A DNA stretch of 64,000 bases from Thiothrix caldifontis (GTDB lineage: Bacteria > Pseudomonadota > Gammaproteobacteria > Thiotrichales > Thiotrichaceae). How positions within the stretch are numbered: position 1 is the stretch's first letter; each line of letters starts with the position of its first letter. The translations under genes were made by a program, and so were the position numbers. The stretch is taken from positions 62,001 through 126,000 of the forward strand of contig NZ_FNQP01000008.1 in NCBI RefSeq assembly GCF_900107695.1. The letters are read 5' to 3'. Shown one piece after another: positions 27,803-37,160 of the stretch. The notes beneath the pieces were generated by a model, which saw only the letters and a program-made list of their open reading frames with translations, was not told the origin of the DNA and made no database searches.

Positions 27803-30800
27803 ATGGCAAATTCGACACCCCAGTTACAGGATGGCATCAGCCAGCAACGGCGGCACAACCCCGCCTTACAGCCTGACTATGCCCGTGTTGATGAACGTTC
27901 ACTGCGGGACTTGTTAGCGTTTGTACGGGATTACAGCGGCGAACTGCGTTATTTTGATGAACAGAATGAGGCAGCAGGTGATTGGCAAGCCTTCTTCCCA
28001 CAGGATGTTAGTCTGGATGACATACTAGCATTCCTCGCCAATCCAACCTCTCTGCCGGAAAACAAAGCACAGCTATGCCAGCAACCCCACTTCGTGTTAT
28101 TGCTCAGCTTCCTCCAATTGCTGGCGTTGGTCAGACAACCACTGAATGACCTGACACGGCGTCATCTGGATTTTCATTTTCGGCAATTCCTGCAACTACG
28201 GGAAAAACCAGCACGACCTGATCATGTCCATGTACTGGTTGAATTAGCCAAACACGCCGAGGCTTTCCCACTGCCCGCTGGCACATTATTGGATGCAGGC
28301 AAAGACAGCACAGGCAACCGCCGCCTGTACGCCACTGATCAGGACACGCTCCTGAATCAGGCACGGATAGCCCAACTAAGCGCTCTTTATGTGGACAAGA
28401 AAATCACTGGTTTCCCGGATGCCAGCGGCGATTTGCTGGCAATGCTGAAAATCGCCCTAGGGCATCCAGCTCCCGGCGATGAACTCCCCTTTTACCCTGT
28501 GGATGCAAACACTAGGAAAGTGCTGGATGCCGATTTTCTGAATGATGAACTTTACTCTCAACTGAACTTTATCCGTAGCAACACCGCAGAACACGGCCTC
28601 AATCTGTCGTTCCATCGCTTCGCTGAACTCGTGAAGTATCAGCAACAACGCGAACCTAACGAGTCTATGCCTGCACTGTGGAAGCAATACCATCAGGATT
28701 GGGGAGAAAGCATTAATGCGTTCTTAAAAGAATTGGGAACCCGAAAAAATCCGGGCAGCACGATTACCTTTGAGCAAGAGAATGATTTCAATAACAACTT
28801 TAAACAGGCATTAGGTTTTGACCCTTATAAAGATGAGAGTTTTCCGGGGCTTCCAGACATATCCAGCATAGATGAGCTGTATACAAACCTTACACGTGAC
28901 GATGTACAAGACTTCTTGAAAAACAAGATGTTTATTGATCTGGCTAAACCAGAAGACCAGACAAAATTTGAAACCATGATGCAAACCAAGATCCGCATTG
29001 ACAGCGAATGGGAGCGCATTGACACTCTGTTAGCACAAGCCTCCGGCAAACAACCAGTACCGGTTTCCCTGCCAAACATAGAAACCAAACTCCAGCAAAC
29101 ATTAGCAATCGAAACCTTAAACCAGCTAAAACAATTTGGTGGGTTAAACGGTCTGCATACCAGCATTCAGCACATGCAGGACTATTTTTTCATGTCGGCC
29201 TATGACCTGTACTCCATCATTACTACTGCCCAAAACCCCCAAGCGGATTCTCATGATTGGAATAAGGTCTATCAAACACTGACAGCAGCCCATCAAAACA
29301 AAGTGTCTCATGACCGCCAGCAAGCCCTTTCTGCCGCACTATCCGCTCCCCCATCCACAATTTTACAACTAACCTTGGCACTGCCATTAGTATTAGGTAG
29401 CCATCACCCAAACCATAGCGTCGAAGATTTGCGCACTCTTTTACCAGAGCAAGACTTCAGTTACTTGAATAACTTGGATAAGCAACTTATCAACCCAGCG
29501 GAAATGGATAAGGTTTATGCCACCCTCATGATTGCTTGGCGTAACCGGGAAGGGGCTGATCCAGTCGCAGAAAAAGCAGAATGGCAGGGGGTATATGCCA
29601 GTAACGATGTAACAACAATAGCTCACGCCAACCCTATTGCCAACAGCGATACAGTACGTTGGAAAACCTTTGGTCAACTTCGTCCCACCGAAATGCAACG
29701 TGTACCCTCCGAATTTGGTCTGGCAATCAGCTCCCCTACTTTGTTGCTAAGCCAAAGCAGACGCGACATCACCTTAACCTTTACATTTTCCAGTGCTTTA
29801 GATTTTATTACACAAGAAGAAATCACAAATAATCACCCATTCAGTGTCTTATTAAGTAGCAAAGATAGCTGGCTAAAAGCAGACCCACAAAAAGAAATAG
29901 AACTCGCAGGGAATGACACAAGGCATGAGTTAACCATTAATAAACCAGAACCAAACAAACTACAATTTACAATCATTTTACTACCAGACAGAGAAGCTAT
30001 CACAGCCCCAACAGCAAGCTTGTTTAATTCCACCCTAGCGCCGATTATAAAAATCATTTTCAACCAAAACCAAGAAACTTACCCTTATTACCAGAAACTA
30101 AAAGCCCTTTCACTCATCCAAACCGATATTAACACGGATGTAAGCGGTTTGACCGATATTAACGCAAAGAACGATCTACAACCCGTAGACATCAAAAAAC
30201 CGTTTGAACCCTTTGGGTCAAGGCCGGTTGTGGGTTCACGTTTTCATATAGAATCATCTGAACTATCACAAAAGCGGTTATCCTATTTGAGCTTCAATAT
30301 TGAATGGATTAATAAACCAGATGATGACTATTACAATAATTACAGAGAAAATGCATCAATTTCCACATCCGATTTCAAAATAGACATCGGCTTTAATGAA
30401 AAAACAGAAGTAACTGTGCATGATTTATTACTTAATGATTCAATTCAAGTAATAAACGTAGCCGAAGAAAATAATTTATCTAATAAAGAACCACTAAAAA
30501 AATTATATTGGGAGTTAAAAAATCCCGATTTTCAACACACTGCTTATCCCGCAATTGCCACTCGGAATGCGACTAATCTAGCCATAGGAATAGCGAATCA
30601 AACAGTAAAACCTAGTAATATTAGTGCTTTCTTACTCAATCCACCTTACACGCCGACTATTAAAAAATTAACCATCGACTACCAAGCATCTTTATCGTCA
30701 AACTCTGCTAAAAAATCAGAATATAGTTTTTATCATATTTACCCGTTTGGTCATGCAGAGGTTCCGTGGAATCAGGACACCCAACAGGTTAATTTCCTAC

Positions 30801-32023
30801 CCCAGTTTGATGACGCGGGTGAGTTATACATTGGTTTGGAAAAACTCAAGCCCCCCCAACACCTGAGTCTGTTGTTCCAGATGGCTGAAGGCAGTGCCAA
30901 TGCCGACCTCCCCCCTGAAACCATTCGTTGGGATTACCTGAGCGGCAACCAATGGCATAGCTTGGCTGACAATATTCTCAGTGATGCGACACAGGGGTTG
31001 ATCAATTCCGGCATTATCCGGTTCTCTTTACCTGCCAGCCAACCCAATACATTGTTACCCCCGGCATATTATTGGCTACGAGCCAGCATCCCCAAATACC
31101 CCAACAGCGTCTGCGATACGGTAGCCATTCACACCCAAGCCATTGCAACAACACGGGTAGATATGCCGCAAAATGCCCCTGATGCATTAAACCAGCCACT
31201 ACCTAGCGGCAGCATCAAAAAACTGCTTAATCCATTACCCGCCATCAAAGCCATACAACAACCCTATACCGCTTTTGGTGGTAAAGGTGTTGAGCCAGCC
31301 CCATGGTTTTACACGCGAGTCAGTGAACGTTTACGCCACAAGCAACGCGCCTTAACGCCGTGGGATTATGAGCATTTGGTGTTGGAAGGTTTCCCGCAAA
31401 TCTACAAGGTTAAGTGCATTCCTGCCTCTTTGCTGTCACCTGACAAAACGCCCGGAACCGTGGAAATCATTGTCATACCGGATATCCGCAATCGCCTACC
31501 CGCCGATCCGTTTGCCCCGAAAGCCCCGGTGAACCTGCTGACCGAGATTCGTGACTACCTGCAAGGTATCGCGCCGGATGCTGCCACGATTGTCGTCAAC
31601 AACGCCCGTTATGTCCCCTTCAAAATTCGGATGGGAGTACGTTTTCATCAAGGTTATGAAGAAGGCTATTACAAACAACGCCTGAATGAAGCCATTAACC
31701 GGTTTTTAGCGCCTTGGGCTTATGATGAAGGTGCAGACATTACGATTGGCAGCACCATCTATGCCAATAGTATTATCAATTTTGTTGAACGACTTCCTTA
31801 TATTGACTATATCGCCCATATTCGTCTTTTCGGCACTGACACCCTCAAAAATCACTATATTATAGATAATGTTATTAACAGCATCAGTACTAAAGATATG
31901 ACAGGCATTCTAATCCCAGAACCACAACATGAATTCGACCCTATCCCGGATAGTGGTTATCAAGCAGAGTTATTTTTTGGCATCAATTACATGAAAATCG
32001 GCTTAGATTTTCAGATAGCTTAA
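27803..32023 (+). CDS. Large baseplate J-like protein (Pvc11/Afp11-type)
   Basis: 1406 aa. The N-terminal RSLRDLLAFVRDYSGELRYFDEQ and VLVELAKHAEAFPLPAGTLLDAGKD match the Pvc11 family. The C-terminal part carries the baseplate J signature (KQRALTPWDYEHLVLEGFPQIYKVKCIP, about residue 1180; PFKIRMGVRFHQGYEEGYYKQRLNEAINRFLAPW). With the gp25 and Pvc12-type proteins it forms the wedge ring around the spike. It is longer than I expect for the family. The middle (about residues 630-980) is notably AT-rich and less conserved-looking, suggesting an inserted domain. Confidence 0.9.
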   Translation: MANSTPQLQDGISQQRRHNPALQPDYARVDERSLRDLLAFVRDYSGELRYFDEQNEAAGDWQAFFPQDVSLDDILAFLANPTSLPENKAQLCQQPHFVLLLSFLQLLALVRQPLNDLTRRHLDFHFRQFLQLREKPARPDHVHVLVELAKHAEAFPLPAGTLLDAGKDSTGNRRLYATDQDTLLNQARIAQLSALYVDKKITGFPDASGDLLAMLKIALGHPAPGDELPFYPVDANTRKVLDADFLNDELYSQLNFIRSNTAEHGLNLSFHRFAELVKYQQQREPNESMPALWKQYHQDWGESINAFLKELGTRKNPGSTITFEQENDFNNNFKQALGFDPYKDESFPGLPDISSIDELYTNLTRDDVQDFLKNKMFIDLAKPEDQTKFETMMQTKIRIDSEWERIDTLLAQASGKQPVPVSLPNIETKLQQTLAIETLNQLKQFGGLNGLHTSIQHMQDYFFMSAYDLYSIITTAQNPQADSHDWNKVYQTLTAAHQNKVSHDRQQALSAALSAPPSTILQLTLALPLVLGSHHPNHSVEDLRTLLPEQDFSYLNNLDKQLINPAEMDKVYATLMIAWRNREGADPVAEKAEWQGVYASNDVTTIAHANPIANSDTVRWKTFGQLRPTEMQRVPSEFGLAISSPTLLLSQSRRDITLTFTFSSALDFITQEEITNNHPFSVLLSSKDSWLKADPQKEIELAGNDTRHELTINKPEPNKLQFTIILLPDREAITAPTASLFNSTLAPIIKIIFNQNQETYPYYQKLKALSLIQTDINTDVSGLTDINAKNDLQPVDIKKPFEPFGSRPVVGSRFHIESSELSQKRLSYLSFNIEWINKPDDDYYNNYRENASISTSDFKIDIGFNEKTEVTVHDLLLNDSIQVINVAEENNLSNKEPLKKLYWELKNPDFQHTAYPAIATRNATNLAIGIANQTVKPSNISAFLLNPPYTPTIKKLTIDYQASLSSNSAKKSEYSFYHIYPFGHAEVPWNQDTQQVNFLPQFDDAGELYIGLEKLKPPQHLSLLFQMAEGSANADLPPETIRWDYLSGNQWHSLADNILSDATQGLINSGIIRFSLPASQPNTLLPPAYYWLRASIPKYPNSVCDTVAIHTQAIATTRVDMPQNAPDALNQPLPSGSIKKLLNPLPAIKAIQQPYTAFGGKGVEPAPWFYTRVSERLRHKQRALTPWDYEHLVLEGFPQIYKVKCIPASLLSPDKTPGTVEIIVIPDIRNRLPADPFAPKAPVNLLTEIRDYLQGIAPDAATIVVNNARYVPFKIRMGVRFHQGYEEGYYKQRLNEAINRFLAPWAYDEGADITIGSTIYANSIINFVERLPYIDYIAHIRLFGTDTLKNHYIIDNVINSISTKDMTGILIPEPQHEFDPIPDSGYQAELFFGINYMKIGLDFQIA

Positions 32024-32060
32024 TAAACATTAGAGCCACCACTAATGCAGGAGAACGCCC

Positions 32061-33398
32061 ATGGACATCAGTAACAAGAAAAACCGGACTGAATTAAAAA
32101 GCTTTTTCAAAAAAAATAGTATTCCAACAGAAAGTAACTTTGCTGATTTGATTGACAGCATGTTGAATCAGAAAGATGACCTGTTAGTAAAGCCTGCTAA
32201 TCAACCATTAAGCATTGTGGCAGATACCAATAAAAATGCCTTAGATATTTATACCAAGATAGAAGACCCGCTGCCCACATGGAAACTCCGCATTAGCGAT
32301 GCTAGTACACCCGAAAAACCCGGCTTTAGCCTTCACGACAAAATCAATAAAAGTCGCTTATTCATCCATGAAACGACCGGCGAGGTAACCCTGAACACCA
32401 CCACCATTTACGATAGCGGCGCACTGGGTATAGGTACTGTAGCGGCACAAATGGGCAACACTGCCTTAGTCATACGCCAGAAAGCGACCGAAACCAACCG
32501 GGGCATTAAACTATTAGGTCCACCATCCACCAGTGGTCAGTTTTGGATTGGCTCCGGCAAAGCGGTACTTGAAGCAGATGGCAACGCAACATTGCATTTG
32601 ATGACCAATAGTGCAGACAGATTAGTGATCAGCAACAATGGCAATATCGGTATTGCCGAAAATAACCCGACACACAAATTACATATCAGCAGCACTACAG
32701 GAGTCAGACAAAATTATTTATACCTCAGTGGCAATAAAACGTGGAGCAGCCTGAGCTTCAACGCTCACCATAATGAAAACAATAACGCATGGGTGTTTCC
32801 CGATAATACCACCACTGCCGTTACCCTTGAAATGGATCACAGTACCGGCCTTAATCAGGCACGCTTTGATGTATGGACAACGACCACTCAAAGCAAAACG
32901 GCTTGGGCACTGCGGTTAAGAATCCTCGGTGATTCAGGCAATGTAGGCATTGGCGTTGAGCAACCCTCAGAAAAACTAGAAGTAAATGGTAATATCAAAA
33001 TTAATGGGGGTATAAAAACTAATTTCATCACGCAAGAAGACTGGATTGCTCCCACCTTATTGAACGGTTGGGTCTATTACGGTCATGTATGGAACACTGC
33101 TGGATACTTCAAGGACTCTTTTGGCATTGTGCATTTAAAAGGCTTGATAAAAAATGGAAGTACTGGTCAACCTATTTTCACCTTGCCCGCAGGCTATAGA
33201 CCTGCGCAACAAGAACTCCATGCTGCCTGCACCAATTCTAATACTATCGGACGCATTGATATACGAGCCAATGGTGAAGTCATCATGGAGAGTGGAAGTA
33301 ACGCCTGGATTTCACTGGACGGCATTACCTTCCGGGCAGTCCCAGTTAGATTTGTCCCTATCTTTGACCCGCCCTTTATTCACCCTCCTATCAATTGA
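32061..33398 (+). CDS. eCIS tail fibre protein
   Basis: 445 aa. The start (NRTELKSFFKKNSIPTESNFADLIDSMLNQKDD) is the short N-terminal region common in eCIS and phage fibre proteins that dock to the baseplate. The centre has repeated trimer-shaft motifs (NNGNIGIAENNPTHKLHIS, DSGNVGIGVEQPSEKLEVNG). The last 130 residues form a distinct tip module (WIAPTLLNGWVYYGHVW...GIVHLKGLIKNG...FTLPAGYRPAQQELH), like receptor-binding fibre heads. No intramolecular chaperone is visible. It probably determines target specificity. Confidence 0.82.
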   Translation: MDISNKKNRTELKSFFKKNSIPTESNFADLIDSMLNQKDDLLVKPANQPLSIVADTNKNALDIYTKIEDPLPTWKLRISDASTPEKPGFSLHDKINKSRLFIHETTGEVTLNTTTIYDSGALGIGTVAAQMGNTALVIRQKATETNRGIKLLGPPSTSGQFWIGSGKAVLEADGNATLHLMTNSADRLVISNNGNIGIAENNPTHKLHISSTTGVRQNYLYLSGNKTWSSLSFNAHHNENNNAWVFPDNTTTAVTLEMDHSTGLNQARFDVWTTTTQSKTAWALRLRILGDSGNVGIGVEQPSEKLEVNGNIKINGGIKTNFITQEDWIAPTLLNGWVYYGHVWNTAGYFKDSFGIVHLKGLIKNGSTGQPIFTLPAGYRPAQQELHAACTNSNTIGRIDIRANGEVIMESGSNAWISLDGITFRAVPVRFVPIFDPPFIHPPIN

Positions 33399-33422
33399 TA
33401 AAACGCTGGGGCGGATTACACC

Positions 33423-36400
33423 ATGGATTACGATTTTCTACGCCGCGAAGGTATCCGTCACATTGAACGGCTAGGTAGCCAGCAATGGACGGATTACAAC
33501 ACCCACGACCCCGGTATTACGATACTGGAGCAACTCTGTTACGCCCTCACCGATTTGCTTTACCGTATTGACTACCCTATTCCTGACCTCTTGGCAGAAG
33601 GTGGGCGGAAGCCTTTTGCCGAGCTGTTTACGCCCTCAGAAATACTGACCACCAACCCGATCACGCTACTGGACTTACGCAAACTGCTACTAGACATTCC
33701 CGGTGTCAGAAATGCTTGGATTGAACGACTTAACCCCACACAGCCACCGCTCTACTTTCATAAGGAAGAAAACACCCTAAGCCTTGCCCGCGAAGATCAA
33801 CTGGAACCACTGGTATTACAAGGCATTTACCAAATCTGGCTGGAAGCGGACACCGGCTTTCAAGGCAGCGTCCCCACCACGGTCACTGAACGCTTACATG
33901 AATACCGGGGTCTTGCCCAAGACTTCAGGCTGCGCTGGCTGGAAGTATTTCCCGTCAGCCTTACAGTCGAGTTGGAAATTGATGCGGCAGCGAATCCCGA
34001 CACACTCCAACAGGCGATTGACACCCAAATTAGCCACTATTTCTCCCCTCCCACCCGTCGCTATACGTTACCGGAAGGGCTGGAGGCGGGTTTGTCAATT
34101 GACGAACTGTTTGAAGGCCCCGCACTGGAACATGGCTTCATTGACTCTGCCGAATTACGGGCAAACACCAAAAAAACAGAACTGCGTACTTCAGACCTGA
34201 TTCGCCTGCTCATGGATATCCCCGGTGTCCGGCTAGTGCGGCGGCTTGAATTTGCCAATAACAATAAATGGTTACTCCGACTCGACGACACTACAGTCCC
34301 CCGACTGGATAAACACAACTCTCACATCACCCTCATTCAGGCAGGCATTGAAATTCCTCTCTTCCTTAAAGAGCTTAACGTTACCGCCGCAACTATTGCG
34401 CCATTACCGAGGGAATTAACGGAATTACCGCTGCCACCCAGCCAAAACCGGCATATCGGTGGCAGCTATTATTCCATCCAACACCAATTCCCGGATACCT
34501 ATGGCATCAACAGCAACGGTCTGTCCGCATCCGCCAGCCCACTACGTAAAGCTCAGGTGAAACAGCTCAAAGCATACTTGTTGTTATTCGAGCAACTGTT
34601 ATCCAACCATTTTGCCCAACTTGCCAATGTCTGGCAGTTACTCGCCTTTACCAACACCGACACCAATACTTACTTTTGCCAGTTACTGAACGACCCCAGC
34701 CTAGGATTAGATGAAAACGCGCCCACTACCCTGAATCTCTGGACAGCACCGAATCAGGAGACCCGCCGCAATCGCCTTGCTGCCATTGTGGATGACCCCA
34801 CCAAACCAACAGAAAACCTTGAACGTAAACACCGCTTCCTGAACCATCTCTTGGCCCGCTTTGCAGAACAATTAGTGGATGACCGTCCCAGAACACCCGA
34901 TGCACTGGCGCAACACATTACCCGCCAGCAAGCCTATTTACGCGACTACGCCACGCTTGGGCAACGCCGCAACACTGCCATTAATTACCGTCAAGCCGCA
35001 GAGCACCCTAACATCTCAGGGCTGGAACAACGTATCCGGCTCAAACTAGGCTTGGGCGAGGCAATTGACTGCTACATCATCGAACACATTCTGCTGCGCC
35101 CCTTAGATGACCCGCTGACCGGCGACCAGCACCAAACGAAGCCTATTCTCACCCTACAGACACACATTCCGAACGGCGACCCCTATTCACTATGGCTCAG
35201 CGTGGTTCTGCCCGCCGGCCTTCAAACATCGCAAGCCGCCATCCGTGAAGCAATACCCGCACACCTGAAGGTCACCTTCCGCTTGCTGGAAGCCCACGAG
35301 TTAGCCCACTTTCAAACTGCTTACCAGCGCTGGCTGACTACCCTGAGTATCAGCACCACCCAAGCCAGCCATACATCGGTCAATTACCAAGGGTTACGTG
35401 CTGCCCGTGACCATCTCATTGACCTGTTAGGCTTCGGGCGCACTTACCCACTGACTGACCTAGCCGTCTCCAATGAAATGGTTCCTCCTAACGAAAAAGC
35501 CAATATCCGTATCAGCTTCAGCCAACCCGACGTGCGTTACCAACTGTGTCAGGAAGACGGTAAACCGATGGATGGTTTTGTCATTTCCGGCAATGGTGGC
35601 GAAGCGATCCTGACCACACCGCCTATCACCGAAGACACCACCTATAGAATACTGGCTTGTAAAAGCTATGATGCGGACAGTTGCAAGGACAACCCTTATT
35701 CAGCCTTTCTGGTACAAACCGCCAGCATCAAAGTGGGCTTGGATACGACGCTGGAAGCAGAAATCACCGGAGAAATCGACAGTGATGGTCACATACACCC
35801 CATCACCTTGCTAACACCCCCCGCAGGAAGCCCCAACCCCATTGCCGCACGCCTGATACACTTCAGCCACCTAATCACGGTTGCGGTACGCCATTCCCAA
35901 GAAGGGGTCAATTACCAGCTATTCCCAGCCCAAGATGCCCGACGAACTGCGCTATCGGAAGCCGTCACCGGGTTAGGTAGTGGCAATGCCATCACGATCC
36001 ACAGCCATGCACTGGAGGACGATACCGACATCCACATCAGAATTAGCCGTACCCCAGCCGGGGGTAGTGCACAAACGAACTGGCTGAATACCCTACTACC
36101 GCTCAAAGTCCGCGCCAATCCAAACCTCACGGTTGCCGCCACACCTTCGCCCATTTTAGCGTTTGGCGCACAACCCATGCTCACGCTGACAGCGAGTCAG
36201 CCCACCGTTGCTTATCAGGCATTCCAGCACAGCTTAGCGGATAGCGAATTGGTGTTTGGCAACGACCCTACCGGTTTGCTCAGCGTTGCAGTAACGGGGT
36301 ATCCCGATGTACACACCAAACCACCGGCATGGCAAGCCCTCTGGCAAACCCCACCGGGTTACACCACAACCGGTGCTCCTGTCAGCGGCAATGGCGGGGA

Positions 36401-37160
36401 ACTCATGCTGACGCTGCCTGCGGTGCATGAAGACAGCGTGATCCTGATTCAGGCAGCAAAACCCCACCAAGAAAACCAGCAAACCATCGTATCCGCCGTA
36501 CCCTTGCGCCAAGCTATTCTGCTGCTGGTCGCCCCTGATCCCGAACCTGCACTGGTACTACGCATCCATCATGAAGCACGCCTTGCCCGCACGCTTCAGG
36601 TCGCCAATGGTCAAGCTGGGGTATTTTACCACTTCCGTCTGAGTGCAACGGGGGAAGACATCAGTTCACCTGCCTACTTCCACCACTGGGCTAACCGCGA
36701 TTACCCAGAAAACAAAGGCATTAACCAACTCAGAATCGAAGGGGATTTGGTTATCGCCGCCAATCAACAGCCACAGACGCCGCAAGTCGACTTGCATAGT
36801 CCCTTGCCGGATAACGCCACCTTGCACATCCACGCTCGCAAAGCCCGCACCAATGTCGCCACCGATCTGACCCACGCGGTGGCCTTACCCCGCTTACCCA
36901 CGCTATCAGCCCCTCAAGAGGAGGTAGACGCTGGGACAGTAGCTAACATAACGGTATCCAGCGAAACAGGCGTGCGTTACCAATTGTTACTGAACCAACA
37001 GATGCAAGGGACAGAGGTAAGCGGTGATAGCAACGACATAACGTTATCCACTGCACCTATCACGGCGGACAGTCAGTTCACGGTGCGCTCCATTCATGCG
37101 GCGGCGGCAGGAATCATCATCGAACTTGATCAAACCGTACTGATTAAAGTGAAGCTGTAA
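33423..37160 (+). CDS. Large baseplate protein (Pvc12/Afp12-type) with Ig-like repeat extension
   Basis: 1245 aa. Residues 1-650 match the Pvc12 group: QQWTDYNTHDPGITILEQLCYALTDLLYRIDYPIPDLL near the start and a central VKQLKAYLLLFEQLLSNHFAQLANV. From about residue 685 to the end the protein is built of degenerate repeats of 90-130 residues, each with a 'YQL(F/L)....G..VSGNGGE..LTTPPI.EDT.(Y/F)RI.A' pattern, resembling Ig-like or bacterial surface beta-sandwich domains. The extension may decorate the baseplate exterior. The stop overlaps the tape-measure ATG by one base (TAATG). Confidence 0.85.
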   Translation: MDYDFLRREGIRHIERLGSQQWTDYNTHDPGITILEQLCYALTDLLYRIDYPIPDLLAEGGRKPFAELFTPSEILTTNPITLLDLRKLLLDIPGVRNAWIERLNPTQPPLYFHKEENTLSLAREDQLEPLVLQGIYQIWLEADTGFQGSVPTTVTERLHEYRGLAQDFRLRWLEVFPVSLTVELEIDAAANPDTLQQAIDTQISHYFSPPTRRYTLPEGLEAGLSIDELFEGPALEHGFIDSAELRANTKKTELRTSDLIRLLMDIPGVRLVRRLEFANNNKWLLRLDDTTVPRLDKHNSHITLIQAGIEIPLFLKELNVTAATIAPLPRELTELPLPPSQNRHIGGSYYSIQHQFPDTYGINSNGLSASASPLRKAQVKQLKAYLLLFEQLLSNHFAQLANVWQLLAFTNTDTNTYFCQLLNDPSLGLDENAPTTLNLWTAPNQETRRNRLAAIVDDPTKPTENLERKHRFLNHLLARFAEQLVDDRPRTPDALAQHITRQQAYLRDYATLGQRRNTAINYRQAAEHPNISGLEQRIRLKLGLGEAIDCYIIEHILLRPLDDPLTGDQHQTKPILTLQTHIPNGDPYSLWLSVVLPAGLQTSQAAIREAIPAHLKVTFRLLEAHELAHFQTAYQRWLTTLSISTTQASHTSVNYQGLRAARDHLIDLLGFGRTYPLTDLAVSNEMVPPNEKANIRISFSQPDVRYQLCQEDGKPMDGFVISGNGGEAILTTPPITEDTTYRILACKSYDADSCKDNPYSAFLVQTASIKVGLDTTLEAEITGEIDSDGHIHPITLLTPPAGSPNPIAARLIHFSHLITVAVRHSQEGVNYQLFPAQDARRTALSEAVTGLGSGNAITIHSHALEDDTDIHIRISRTPAGGSAQTNWLNTLLPLKVRANPNLTVAATPSPILAFGAQPMLTLTASQPTVAYQAFQHSLADSELVFGNDPTGLLSVAVTGYPDVHTKPPAWQALWQTPPGYTTTGAPVSGNGGELMLTLPAVHEDSVILIQAAKPHQENQQTIVSAVPLRQAILLLVAPDPEPALVLRIHHEARLARTLQVANGQAGVFYHFRLSATGEDISSPAYFHHWANRDYPENKGINQLRIEGDLVIAANQQPQTPQVDLHSPLPDNATLHIHARKARTNVATDLTHAVALPRLPTLSAPQEEVDAGTVANITVSSETGVRYQLLLNQQMQGTEVSGDSNDITLSTAPITADSQFTVRSIHAAAAGIIIELDQTVLIKVKL

